A stretch of 64,000 nucleotides of DNA from Actinobacteria bacterium 69-20 (GTDB lineage: Bacteria > Actinomycetota > Actinomycetes > Mycobacteriales > Nakamurellaceae): contig MKSW01000012.1 in the NCBI GenBank assembly GCA_001897425.1, forward strand, positions 1 to 64,000, read 5' to 3'. The notes beneath the pieces were generated by a model, which searched no databases, was not told the origin of the DNA, and saw only the letters and a list, made by a program, of their open reading frames with translations. The position numbers were made by a program, and so were the translations under genes. Shown here in pieces: positions 17,102-24,838 of the stretch; within the stretch, counting starts at the first letter, position 1; the number at the start of each line of letters is the position of its first letter.

Positions 17102-18107
17102 CGGCGGCGATCGCGGTGGCCGGCCCGAGGTGCCGATCGAGGAAGGCGTAGGCGGCTTCGCGTACCGGGGCGGGAAAGTCGTGGCCGCCGTGGCCGACCC
17201 AGGTCGCCATGGCATCCGCCGCGCCCAACGCGCGGTACAGGTCCCACACCTGGTCCAAGGCGCGTGTCGACTGCGGCCAGTTCGGGAAGTACTCATCCTG
17301 CAGTGCGAGCCAGGTGAACAGCGGGCGCGGTGCCACCAGGGCGAGGATCTCGTGGAACTCGAAGGGCACCAGACCGCGACCGAGCATCGGGGTCAACGCG
17401 GGGAAGTGGCTGAACCAGTCTCGCTCCCCCCATCGCTGCCGATCCGGATCGCCTGCGAAGGTCACGAAACCGCAACTCGACACCACGGCCTTCACCCGGC
17501 CGTCGAGTCCCGCCAGGAACCAGCCGTTGTAGCCGCCGAGGGAGTGCCCGATCACACCGATGCGGGTTCCGTCGACTCCGGGCACGGACCCCAACACGCT
17601 CACGGCCTGACGGTGGTCGGCCATCATCTTTCCGACCGGGGACAGCCGGGGATGGTCATCGACGAAACGGGCCGTGTGGAAAGGACTATCGCCGGGCCCG
17701 ACCCGCTCGCCCGCGGTGATGGCGTCGGGCGCAAGCACCGCGTATCCGCGTTGGACTAGTTCCAGCCCGTAGCGGCGATTGTCGCGTCCGGAAGGGACCG
17801 CGATGTCACCCTTGCCGTCGTCGGAGGTGGGGTGCAGGGCCAGCATCGCCGGCCACGGTCCCGGCGTTTCCGGCAGGAGCAGCAGCGCGGGTACCTGGTC
17901 GTCATCGGCGGTGGGAAAGACGATATGAAGCCGGCGGTGGTCGCATGCTTGTTCGTCGGCGAGCACCTGGTACGTGGGCTCGCACAGTGCGGGTAGGTCG
18001 CCGACCACAGGCAGCCAGCGGGACAGGATCTCCTCGCGCCGCCTGCTCCACTCCGGCGCGTCCAGCGACGGCAGGTGCCCGGCGTCGAGTTCGTCCCAGC
18101 GGTACAT
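17091..18107 (-). CDS. Alpha/beta hydrolase (dienelactone hydrolase/acetyl esterase-like)
   Basis: A 338-residue alpha/beta hydrolase. The nucleophile elbow is GVIGHSLGGYNG (near residue 185), and the late VGHGGHDFP carries the likely catalytic His. The arrangement and length resemble the acetyl-xylan-esterase/dienelactone hydrolase group and family-15-type carbohydrate esterases. No signal peptide is evident, so it is cytoplasmic. It may remove an acyl group from the imported sugar. The ATG at 18107 overlaps the stop of the upstream beta-propeller gene (TGATG), and the two form an operon under the operator near 19939. Confidence 0.8.
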   Translation of the reverse strand: MYRWDELDAGHLPSLDAPEWSRRREEILSRWLPVVGDLPALCEPTYQVLADEQACDHRRLHIVFPTADDDQVPALLLLPETPGPWPAMLALHPTSDDGKGDIAVPSGRDNRRYGLELVQRGYAVLAPDAITAGERVGPGDSPFHTARFVDDHPRLSPVGKMMADHRQAVSVLGSVPGVDGTRIGVIGHSLGGYNGWFLAGLDGRVKAVVSSCGFVTFAGDPDRQRWGERDWFSHFPALTPMLGRGLVPFEFHEILALVAPRPLFTWLALQDEYFPNWPQSTRALDQVWDLYRALGAADAMATWVGHGGHDFPAPVREAAYAFLDRHLGPATAIAAVTP

Positions 18108-19909
18108 CAGCACACCCCCGACAGCTCGAGCAGGTGAGAGCCCGATGCGACGTACAAGCGATCGCCCACCACCGCGCCACCGGCGGTGAGCGGTCGATCG
18201 GATCGGTAGACCACCTCGATGGTGTTGTCCTGCAGACCGATCCGGGCCACGCCGTCGCGGTGGACCACGAGCAGCGCCTCGTCGGTGGTGATCCCGCTGC
18301 CGTAGGCGGCCGGCCCCAGATCGAGCCGCTGGACGGGCCCTACCGCCTCGAGCGACCCCGGGTCGACGAACACGCACAACCCCTCCGCGCTCACCAGGCG
18401 GACCAGCCCGTCCGCGCCGCTCGCGGCGGCTGACCAGGTGGCGACGCCGGGCACCGGGACGCCGGTGTGCGTCACCCTTGCGGCGGCCACGTCGAGCAGG
18501 TAGACCACCGCATCGTTCGCGAATCGCGTGGCGCCGCCTGGTGTCTCGACGCTGGTCGCGCCGAGCAGCATCGTCTCTCCCACCATCGCCAACGTTGTCG
18601 TCGCCTGGTGCGGAACCACGGCGTCGTGTTCGAGGATCCGGGAGCGGCCGGTCACCAGATCGGTGAGCGCGAGCCCGCCGCCATCGGAGCCATAGGGGCC
18701 GTAGCCGCCCCAGATCGCCGTATCGCCGTGCACCAACACGCATCGCGGCCGGTGGATCTGGTCGAACTTCGTCAGGTGCACGGGATTGACGCCGGCCTGC
18801 ACCGGAGCCGCGGGGTCCAGCACATACAGGTGCCCACCGGCGTAGGCGACGCCGACCAGAACCCGGCGCCACCGTGCCCAGGCGCAGATGTTCCCGCCGG
18901 CCTCTGCGACGGGCGCCAGTCCGTACACCGTCGCTTCGCCGTCCGAGGTGACGTCGAAGAGCTGTAGCGGATGGTTCGACGTTCCGTGGATACGACCCGT
19001 CGGCCCCGTGACGAGCGGCGACAACTCCGCACCGGCGGAGTCGTACGCGAGCGTGATCGGCTGCGGACGTGCCGTGGTGCGGAGCCGGTGCTCCGGCAGG
19101 TCGAGCTCGATCACCTGCCATGGCGCGGCCACCGGCTCGTGAATGCGGGCGAACCCGCGGCCGTGGAAGGACGACGGCGCGGCAGTCGGCACCGGGGTGG
19201 CGGTGCCCCGATGCAGCCGGAGCCAGTGTGCCGGCTGCTGTGGGTCGGGATGGATCTCGTCCGCATCAACGTGGCCATAGACCTGGCCGTCACGACCGCG
19301 GCGGATCTGCCCACAGCCGGTTGCCCCGCGCTCGGCCAGCGTGGTCAGCTCTCCGGTCGCCGGGTCGAACGACACGAGGATGCGCCGGGTGGTCCCGATG
19401 CCGACGTAGACCCAACCGTCGTCGTCGACGGCCAGATGCCCCGCGTACTGCTCCGTGGGGTGCAGCGGCACGGGATCGCTCACCGTGTCGGACGCGCGGT
19501 CCCAGCGCAGCAGCAGGCAGCTCGGGTAGGTGGTGAGCCAGACACCGCCGTGCCCGTCGTCTGCCCAGGCGAAGCCGGTGATCTCCTCGTCCGGGCACAG
19601 CTGGACGTGTCGCACCGTCAACCGGATCGGATCGATCTCGCAAACCCAGCTGGCCCCGCCGGTCACGACTGTGGCATCGGAGGTCGCCAGACAGGCGAAG
19701 GGAAACGAGTCGTCGGGAAGTTCCAACTGCGTGCTCGCACCGGTGTCCGGATCCGCGACGAGGGCCCATCCGCGCGAGCAGACCACCAGCCGTGCGCCCC
19801 GGGCGGAATCGACGGTGATCGCTGCGCCGCGAGCCTCCGCGGCATTGACCATCACTCCCAGATCGGTCAGCCGGATCGCTGCCCCGCCGTCCCGTGCAGC
19901 GCCCGCCAT
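18107..19909 (-). CDS. Beta-propeller protein of unknown function
   Basis: A 600-residue protein made of repeated strand units typical of a seven- to ten-bladed propeller: WVYVGIGTTRRILVSFDPATGE, GHLYVLDPA, AIWGGYGPYGSDGG, GLCVFVDPGSLE and many more Trp/Gly-turn motifs. It has no clear signal peptide, so the location is uncertain. It could bind a sugar or form a lyase/lactonase. It is translated with the esterase (TGATG overlap) and is preceded, 30 nt before its start, by a DasR-like operator. The start ATG at 19909 has a weak ribosome site; the frame is open further upstream into the operator region. Confidence 0.7.
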   Translation of the reverse strand: MAGAARDGGAAIRLTDLGVMVNAAEARGAAITVDSARGARLVVCSRGWALVADPDTGASTQLELPDDSFPFACLATSDATVVTGGASWVCEIDPIRLTVRHVQLCPDEEITGFAWADDGHGGVWLTTYPSCLLLRWDRASDTVSDPVPLHPTEQYAGHLAVDDDGWVYVGIGTTRRILVSFDPATGELTTLAERGATGCGQIRRGRDGQVYGHVDADEIHPDPQQPAHWLRLHRGTATPVPTAAPSSFHGRGFARIHEPVAAPWQVIELDLPEHRLRTTARPQPITLAYDSAGAELSPLVTGPTGRIHGTSNHPLQLFDVTSDGEATVYGLAPVAEAGGNICAWARWRRVLVGVAYAGGHLYVLDPAAPVQAGVNPVHLTKFDQIHRPRCVLVHGDTAIWGGYGPYGSDGGGLALTDLVTGRSRILEHDAVVPHQATTTLAMVGETMLLGATSVETPGGATRFANDAVVYLLDVAAARVTHTGVPVPGVATWSAAASGADGLVRLVSAEGLCVFVDPGSLEAVGPVQRLDLGPAAYGSGITTDEALLVVHRDGVARIGLQDNTIEVVYRSDRPLTAGGAVVGDRLYVASGSHLLELSGVC

Positions 19910-19938
19910 AAGCGAACGATAGCAGCCCGATCGACGGC

Positions 19939-19954
19939 AGTGGGCTAGACCTGT
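19939..19954. promoter_or_regulatory. DasR-like operator before the beta-propeller gene
   Basis: AGTGGGCTAGACCTGT is centred on CTAG and sits 30 nt upstream of the minus-strand beta-propeller start, a repression position. It shares the TGGGCTAGACC core with the site at 20014. The intergenic stretch 19910-20228 otherwise shows no gene on either strand. Confidence 0.7.
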
Positions 19955-20013
19955 AGATGTGATTCCGGCGTGACCGCAAGTGGGTTCGACGGGCCTGCGG
20001 TCGAGCCTGTACA

Positions 20014-20029
20014 ACTGGGCTAGACCGCT
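20014..20029. promoter_or_regulatory. DasR-like operator before the second ceramidase-like gene
   Basis: ACTGGGCTAGACCGCT differs from the published DasR responsive element ACTGGTCTAGACCACT at only two positions, the best match in the window. It lies about 200 nt upstream of the plus-strand ceramidase-like ATG, so a long leader or a promoter close to 20040 is implied. Confidence 0.75.
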
Positions 20030-20228
20030 GTAGCGTGGCGGCGTCGCGGTGCTGGCCGCACACTTCGCTAGTGACGCTGATGACGGCGTAGCCGGGCTCG
20101 GCGCGGTGGCCACGTGGGCGCAGAAAGTCGCCCAGGGCTGGAGCCTGAACCCCGGCCGGTACCCCAGTACTCTCGCGACCGACCAGGACGACGGCGACGT
20201 CACCGAGAGATTCGAGAAAGGTTTCACC

Positions 20229-21551
20229 ATGTTCGAAGCTGGTGTGTCCAGAGGCGTCATTACGCCCTCGATCGGCTCGTCCATGGCCGGCTTCTCACAT
20301 CGATGGACGTCGAAGGGCGTTCACGACGATCTCTCTGCGCAGGCGCTGGTCCTGGCCGGCGCATCGGGTTCTATCGAACTCGTCTGGATTTGCTGCGATC
20401 TGTTGTCCGTTCCCGGATTCATCGTGGACAAGATTCGTACCCGCGTCGGCGCGGCGTGGGCAATTCGACCGGAACGCGTCTTGGTCTCGGCCGCGCACAA
20501 CCATTACGCCAGCCCGGTGGACGATTCAGGTGAGGCGCTGGCAGTAGTGGTCGACGAGCGGACCTCGTCCTATGCGGACCATTTCGTGAATGTCGTGGTC
20601 GGTCTGGTGGGGAAGGCCATTCGATCGTCGGAACCCTGCCGGATCCGGTTCGGCACCGGTACCACTGCCATCGGGGTGAACCGACGTGAACGACGCGATG
20701 GGGAGATCGTTCTGGGCCAGAATCCTGACGGACCCATTGATCGGGCCCTGCGAGTTCTGCGCATTGATGGAATGCAGGGTGCGCCGCTGGCGGTCGTGGT
20801 TCATGCGGCGTGCCACGTCGTCTCGCTGGGGGCGGAATTCGACGACTTTACTGCCGATTTCCCCGGAGTGATGCGTGACACTGTTCAGCGGATGACGGGG
20901 GCTGAGACCTTCTTTGTTCAGGGTTGCGCCGGTGACGTCAACCCCATTTGCATGGGGGCGGCATGGTCCAACCCGGCCCGGCTCGGTCTCATGCTGGCCG
21001 CGGATGTTCTCGGTGTGTACGACGATGAACATCTACAAGAACTCGACGGAGTGGAGATCCGCGCGATTCGACGTGACATCGACCTTGCGCCGTGGCTACC
21101 GCCCTCGGAAGCGCAGGCGTGGGACGAGATTCGGAGTATTGAATCGGCAGCCGAGAAAGCCGGCACCGGTGACGGTGTTGATCGATTCTGGGACCAGTGG
21201 CGGCTGCGGAAGCTATCCCGCGCGATCGGCGCATTGCGGAGGCCCGATGAGGCGGTCGCGGTGCGGTGTTCCCTCACCGGTCTATCGCTGGGGTCGGAAT
21301 TGGCCATTGTGACCGCGCCCGGTGAAGTGTTCAGCGAGTTGGGCCTGCACGTGCAGGCGCGGTCCCCGTTCCCCGCGACCATCGTCGCGGGCTACACCAA
21401 CGGATCCATCGACTACATCCCGACCGCGACGGCATTCCGGGAGGGTGGATACGAAGTGTCACACGGCTGCCGAATTGCAGCGGGCGAAGGCGAGCGCGTG
21501 GCGTCAGAGCTGTCGAGGATCCTCGAAGACCTGGTCAGGGGCGAACTGTGA
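20229..21551 (+). CDS. Neutral/alkaline ceramidase-like hydrolase, copy 2
   Basis: A 440-residue relative of the ceramidase N-terminal domain. It opens with GVSRGVITPSIGSSMAGF, has the zinc-site VSAAHNHYASPVDD (HxH), VHAACHVVSLG, FVQGCAGDVNPICMG and a C-terminal AGYTNGSIDYIPT, which matches the family's Tyr/Asn region better than copy 1 does. No signal peptide is visible. The ATG at 20229 follows GAAAGG at good spacing; the frame is open further upstream but without a site. A DasR-like operator precedes it, placing it in the same regulon as the 6878-7996 gene. Confidence 0.78.
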   Translation: MFEAGVSRGVITPSIGSSMAGFSHRWTSKGVHDDLSAQALVLAGASGSIELVWICCDLLSVPGFIVDKIRTRVGAAWAIRPERVLVSAAHNHYASPVDDSGEALAVVVDERTSSYADHFVNVVVGLVGKAIRSSEPCRIRFGTGTTAIGVNRRERRDGEIVLGQNPDGPIDRALRVLRIDGMQGAPLAVVVHAACHVVSLGAEFDDFTADFPGVMRDTVQRMTGAETFFVQGCAGDVNPICMGAAWSNPARLGLMLAADVLGVYDDEHLQELDGVEIRAIRRDIDLAPWLPPSEAQAWDEIRSIESAAEKAGTGDGVDRFWDQWRLRKLSRAIGALRRPDEAVAVRCSLTGLSLGSELAIVTAPGEVFSELGLHVQARSPFPATIVAGYTNGSIDYIPTATAFREGGYEVSHGCRIAAGEGERVASELSRILEDLVRGEL

Positions 21552-21640
21552 CTCACAGCTGTGCCAGGTCGGCGGGATTCTTGTCGGTGATTGATTCGGC
21601 GATCCCGTGGACCAAGTGGAGCAGGTGTAGCGCTCCCGAA

Positions 21641-21687
21641 TGACTGTGGCGTGGACCCCGGGTTCGTCCGGGTCCACGCCACAGTCA
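21641..21687. terminator. Strong hairpin between convergent genes
   Basis: The 18-bp arms 21641-21658 and 21670-21687 are exact reverse complements with an 11-nt loop. They lie between the convergent ceramidase-like and DUF1508 genes. There is no U-run, which is common for actinobacterial bidirectional terminators. Confidence 0.75.
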
Positions 21688-21719
21688 ATCTGCGAGGACT
21701 TGAGGAGATACGAAGCGGA

Positions 21720-21911
21720 CTACTCTTCCTTCTCCTCGATGTCGACGAAGGCAGCGCCCTCGGCGGCCCGCTGAACGGCCTCGGCGCCCCCGTGCGCGCC
21801 GTCGCGGCTGGCGTAGGCCTGGCCTTGGGCGACGACCTCGCCGTTGCCGGCCTTGAGACGGAACCGGAACTTGCCCGACTTGTCCTCGTAGATTTCGAAC
21901 TTTCCTGCCAT
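21720..21911 (-). CDS. DUF1508 (YegP-like) protein
   Basis: A 63-residue protein reading MAGKFEIYEDKSGKFRFRLKAGNGEVVAQG, then YASRDGAHGGAEAVQ. This is one YegP/DUF1508 unit, a small beta-rich fold usually found as one or two tandem copies. The function is not established; it is often stress-linked. The ATG at 21911 follows GAAAGGAT. It is transcribed towards the hairpin at 21641-21687. The open frame extends upstream into the 205-bp repeat but without a start that fits the family. Confidence 0.85.
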   Translation of the reverse strand: MAGKFEIYEDKSGKFRFRLKAGNGEVVAQGQAYASRDGAHGGAEAVQRAAEGAAFVDIEEKEE

Positions 21912-22002
21912 CGCGGCGATCCTTTCTCGGAGGGGTTCGGGTGATCTTGGCAGATTCGCGCCGTTCTGGGAAGACGGGGCGGCCCTCGGTTGCTCACCCG
22001 GG

Positions 22003-22207
22003 TTGTCCCCCTGTCCGATTTCCATCCACATCTGTTGGCGGCGGCTCGGTTCGCGTCGGTGGGTGCGGCAGTCTCGACTCATCAGCGGGTATGACGTTGT
22101 TCGCGGCATGGGAGGTTTGTGATGGTCGGACGAGTTCGGCTCTGGGGCAACAGGTTTGCGTGTCGACTACGGCGCGCTCGTCGGTCTGTGGACGCGGGAA
22201 TGACGAC
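22003..22207 (+). repeat. 205-bp direct repeat, copy 1
   Basis: This stretch matches 25076-25280 base for base without gaps, with about eight differences by eye (roughly 96% identity). It contains the leader of the DUF4244 pilin gene, its GGGAGG ribosome site and its first 28 codons. Divergence starts abruptly after the GAATGACGAC sequence. Confidence 0.9.
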
Positions 22208-22241
22208 CATCGTGGCGGCGCTGATCGCCGTCGCTGGTTGA
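22122..22241 (+). pseudogene. Truncated DUF4244 pilin-like gene
   Basis: Copy 1 of the repeat carries the first 28 codons of the DUF4244 gene (compare 25195-25410), then changes into unrelated codons and stops after 39 residues. The residues after the prepilin-like glycine read MTTIVAAL, so the Glu expected at position +5 of the mature pilin is lost. The product, if made, would lack most of the hydrophobic helix. It is a remnant created by the duplication. Confidence 0.8.
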
Positions 22242-22299
22242 CTCCCGCGGTTGCCTCGGCGGCTGGGCGGCAAGGCGTATGACGAAGTACCTTAGCTGT

Positions 22300-22551
22300 A
22301 TGACAATGATGAGCTTCCGGGTCGATGAGCATGAGGCCGATGAGATCCGGCAGTGGGCGGAGCAGTTGGGCGTGGACCGATCGCAATTGCTTCGAGATGC
22401 CACGCACCGATACCTGGTAGCGCTGGCGAGTGAACGTGATGCGCAGACGTGGCAACGCCAGCCGCTCACCGTCGACGAGGAAGCGCTGGCCGGCGTCGCG
22501 GACTGGGGTCCGTCGGAGGAGTGGGCTGACTGGGCCGATGCGACGCGGTGA
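22300..22551 (+). CDS. Ribbon-helix-helix antitoxin
   Basis: An 83-residue protein, MTMMSFRVDEHEADEIRQWA, then GVDRSQLLRDATHRYL. The N-terminal strand SFRV followed by two helices is the ribbon-helix-helix DNA-binding fold of CopG/MazE-type antitoxins. The Trp-rich acidic tail (GPSEEWADWAD) would cover the toxin. I prefer the ATG at 22300; ATG 22279 would add seven residues. Its stop lies 14 nt inside the next gene, a MazF toxin. It probably represses its own promoter. Confidence 0.8.
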   Translation: MTMMSFRVDEHEADEIRQWAEQLGVDRSQLLRDATHRYLVALASERDAQTWQRQPLTVDEEALAGVADWGPSEEWADWADATR

Positions 22552-22849
22552 GATCTGGTTCGCGGCGACTCCGGGTGGTGACCGGCCGGTCCTGGTCCTT
22601 ACGCGAGATCCCGTTGCGGACCACATCGGATCTGTGGTTGTCGCGGCGTTAACGCGTACAGTCCGCGGCCTCGTGTCCGAGCTGGAGCTGAACCCGGACG
22701 ACGACGGCGTGCCCAGCGCGTGCGTGGTCAACTTCGACAACCTCCACACACTCCCGAGGACCCAGTTCCGTCGCAGGGTGACCACGTTGTCGGAGGTACG
22801 CCTCATTCAAGCCTGCCGAACTCTGCGGGCGGCTACCGGTTGCTCTTGA
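22538..22849 (+). CDS. MazF/PemK family endoribonuclease toxin
   Basis: A 103-residue protein with MRRGEIWFAATPGGDRPVLV, PVADHIGSVVVAALT and VVNFDNLHTLPRTQF, the typical MazF core: the RGEIW start, the T/S-rich strand and the NFDNLHTLPR motif. It is expected to cut mRNA at short motifs when its antitoxin is degraded. The ATG lies inside the antitoxin gene (14-nt overlap), so translation is coupled. The frame is open upstream, but the family begins at this Met. It lies in the insert bounded by the 205-bp repeats. Confidence 0.85.
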   Translation: MRRGEIWFAATPGGDRPVLVLTRDPVADHIGSVVVAALTRTVRGLVSELELNPDDDGVPSACVVNFDNLHTLPRTQFRRRVTTLSEVRLIQACRTLRAATGCS

Positions 22850-22876
22850 AGAACACTGGCGCGGTACGGGTGCCGG

Positions 22877-22900
22877 CCGCCAGTTACCGACGCGCGTCGT
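22877..22900 (+). repeat. 24-bp direct repeat, copy 1
   Basis: Identical to 24815-24838. It contains the palindrome CGACGCGCGTCG. The pair brackets the quinone oxidoreductase/XRE/membrane-protein operon. The sequence from 22901 to 23072 carries no gene I can support. Confidence 0.85.
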
Positions 22901-23072
22901 CTCATTCAGAATGACAACCAGCACCTGGCCGAGGCGGAACGCAACGACGACGTCCTGGTGCTTTGGCAGCGCGTCGGACGGCCCGCGTGGGTGCTAGAGA
23001 CAAGAGGTCCGCCCCCATGCCACGGCGGAAGCAACCGGCTTTCTGTCGGCTGTGCCGACGGGTGCGACTGCG

Positions 23073-24029
23073 TCACGGCGTCAGGACGATCTTGCCAGGG
23101 TGAACCGCAGAGCGGAGTGCTTCGACCGCCTGGGCGGCGTCGGCGAACTCATACGTGTGTGAGTGTGTCGAGCGCAGTTTTCCCGATGCGAGACCTGCGG
23201 CGAGTTCAGCGATGTCGTCGCCGCGTGTCGACGCCATGAGAGTGACGGCCTTGAGACCTCCAGCAAACGGAGCTCGGGCTGACCGGGACAGTGGGCCGAG
23301 GACTTTCCCGCCCTTCTCGCCGCCACCGAGTACGAGAATGCCGCCCGCCGTAATTACCCGTTTCCAGCGCGCGATCGGCAGGCTCCCCGCAAAGTCGAGC
23401 ACGGCATCGAAGCGCCGCGCTCCTTCCGTGGGGCTGGTTGTCGCGTAGTCGATCACTTCGTCGGCGCCGAGTTCGCGGACGAAGCTTGCCTTGGACGCGC
23501 TACACACCGCGATGACGTACGCGCCGCTCGACGAGGCGAGCTGCACCGCGTACGATCCGACACCTCCGCCCGCACCGGTGATCGCGACGCGCTTGCCCTC
23601 GAGCTCGCCCACGGCGCGCAGCGCCTGCAGTGCGGTGTATCCGGGCATCGGCACCGCCGCCGCCTGCTCGAAGCTCACGCCCTGGGGCAACGGCTGCAGC
23701 AGAACTTCGCTCGCGCTCGCTCGCGTGGCCCAGGAGCCGCGGGCCGATCCGAACACTTCGTCGCCGACGGCGAACCTCGTGACGCCCGGCCCGATGGCGG
23801 CCACGACGCCTGCGACGTCCTGACCGAGAACCGCCTGTTTGGGTCGCCGAAACCCCACGGCGAGCCGCACGAGAGTCGGTTCACCCGACATCATGTGCCA
23901 CTCCGCCATGTTGACACCAGCAGCGGCGACGTCCACGATCACCCGTCCCGGCTCAGGTGCCGGCTCGTCGACCTCCTCGACACGAAGCACGGACGTGTCC
24001 CCGTACTCGTGTCGTACGACAGCTCTCAT
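23073..24029 (-). CDS. NADPH:quinone oxidoreductase-like (zinc-less MDR family)
   Basis: A 318-residue medium-chain dehydrogenase/reductase. MRAVVRHEYGDTSVLRVEEV is the usual opening, VLGQDVAGVVAAIGPGV the GroES-like core, and VAITGAGGGVGSYAVQLA the NADP loop. The zinc-ligand Cys/His set of alcohol dehydrogenases is absent, as in the quinone oxidoreductase branch. It probably reduces quinones or enones. Its ATG overlaps the XRE regulator stop by 4 nt, so it is the third gene of a small operon likely controlled by that regulator. Confidence 0.87.
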   Translation of the reverse strand: MRAVVRHEYGDTSVLRVEEVDEPAPEPGRVIVDVAAAGVNMAEWHMMSGEPTLVRLAVGFRRPKQAVLGQDVAGVVAAIGPGVTRFAVGDEVFGSARGSWATRASASEVLLQPLPQGVSFEQAAAVPMPGYTALQALRAVGELEGKRVAITGAGGGVGSYAVQLASSSGAYVIAVCSASKASFVRELGADEVIDYATTSPTEGARRFDAVLDFAGSLPIARWKRVITAGGILVLGGGEKGGKVLGPLSRSARAPFAGGLKAVTLMASTRGDDIAELAAGLASGKLRSTHSHTYEFADAAQAVEALRSAVHPGKIVLTP

Positions 24030-24256
24030 CTGTGGTTCTCCTCCTGTGCGTAACTGAACACGTCGCCGAGCCCGACGCCGAAGACGTGTGCGATCTGGAA
24101 GGCCATCTCAAGGGATGGCGAGTACTTGCCCTGTTCGATCGCGATGATCGTCTGACGGGTGACGCCGATGCGGTCTGCGAGTTCGGCCTGGGTCATCTCT
24201 CCTGCGGAGAACCGCAGAAGACGGATTCTGTTGGCGACCCGTGTCGGCCTCACCAT
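24026..24256 (-). CDS. XRE-family transcriptional regulator (small)
   Basis: A 76-residue helix-turn-helix protein: NRIRLLRFSAGEMTQAELAD, then RIGVTRQTIIAIEQGKYSPS, then LEMAFQIAHVFGVGLGDVF. It is a single HTH_3 domain with no effector domain, like the YozG-type regulators that are often paired with a small membrane protein. It lies 1 nt after the membrane-protein stop and overlaps the oxidoreductase start (ATGA). A perfect palindrome and a second partial copy in the operon promoter are probable binding sites, giving autoregulation. Confidence 0.88.
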   Translation of the reverse strand: MVRPTRVANRIRLLRFSAGEMTQAELADRIGVTRQTIIAIEQGKYSPSLEMAFQIAHVFGVGLGDVFSYAQEENHR

Positions 24257-24257
24257 G

Positions 24258-24680
24258 TCAGAAGCCTCGCTGATACGCGGCGAGCTTTGTTGCCGCCTGC
24301 AGCATGGCCGCGAGAACGAAGCAGAGGTAGAGCGCGTTTGCGATGTAGACATGCGGAGCCTCGACGAAGCACAGGATGAGCGCCGCCACACCACCGGTGG
24401 CGATGAACGAGTTGCCGACACGCGAGCCCAACCACCCGATCTCCTTGTCACGCCGATCGACCCTGCGAGCTCCTGCCATGCCGATCACGATCCCAGCCAA
24501 GATGCCGGCGGTGATCGCCCCGACGATCGCCCACACCATCGGCCAGACATACGTCTCCGCATCGAGCGGCCCACTCCCCGCCAGGTACGCAAGAACGAGA
24601 TACACCACGTAACCGACCGGGGCGATGGCTCCGAATGCCCAGGTGTTCTTCTCCTCGTACGACACAGACCCTCCCCACAT
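24258..24680 (-). CDS. Small membrane protein, four hydrophobic segments (DUF2178-like)
   Basis: A 140-residue protein with four predicted membrane segments: about residues 14-34, 45-68, 90-108 and 113-130. A basic cytoplasmic loop (GARRVDRRDKE) separates the second and third. The pairing with a short XRE regulator resembles DUF2178-type gene pairs, but I cannot assign a function. The start is ATG 24680 or GTG 24665; a GGGGAGGG stretch lies between them and would serve the GTG at short spacing. First gene of a three-gene operon with the promoter at 24709-24737. Confidence 0.72.
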   Translation of the reverse strand: MWGGSVSYEEKNTWAFGAIAPVGYVVYLVLAYLAGSGPLDAETYVWPMVWAIVGAITAGILAGIVIGMAGARRVDRRDKEIGWLGSRVGNSFIATGGVAALILCFVEAPHVYIANALYLCFVLAAMLQAATKLAAYQRGF

Positions 24681-24683
24681 CGA

Positions 24684-24703
24684 ATGTCAAGAATTCTTGA
24701 CAT
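24684..24703. promoter_or_regulatory. Perfect 20-bp palindrome, candidate XRE operator
   Basis: ATGTCAAGAATTCTTGACAT reads the same on both strands. It lies just after the expected transcription start of the minus-strand operon and ends 3 nt before its first ATG. A weaker copy, TGTCAATTATTCTTTACT, is at 24732-24749 and overlaps the -35 box. Both are far more AT-rich than their surroundings. Confidence 0.7.
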
Positions 24704-24708
24704 CGGTC

Positions 24709-24737
24709 AATGTAGTGAATCCTCAACATCATGTCAA
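24709..24737 (-). promoter_or_regulatory. Sigma-70-type promoter of the membrane protein/XRE operon
   Basis: On the minus strand TTGACA (24732-24737) and TACATT (24709-24714) are separated by exactly 17 nt, a near-consensus promoter. Transcription would start near 24703, inside the palindrome that begins at 24684. Confidence 0.75.
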
Positions 24738-24814
24738 TTATTCTTTACTCGCCCTCACTCGCGGACCGAGGGCGACTGGAGTCGTTTCGCGGCGATCGCG
24801 ACCAGCGCTGCCAC

Positions 24815-24838
24815 CCGCCAGTTACCGACGCGCGTCGT
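24815..24838 (+). repeat. 24-bp direct repeat, copy 2
   Basis: Identical to 22877-22900. Recognisable acetyltransferase coding sequence begins immediately after it, so the repeat marks a junction. Confidence 0.85.

Noticed and set aside
21938..22109. Upstream extension of the DUF1508 protein on the minus strand.
   Set aside because: The extension reads through the repeated leader region. The DUF1508 domain begins exactly at the ATG at 21911 behind a good ribosome site.
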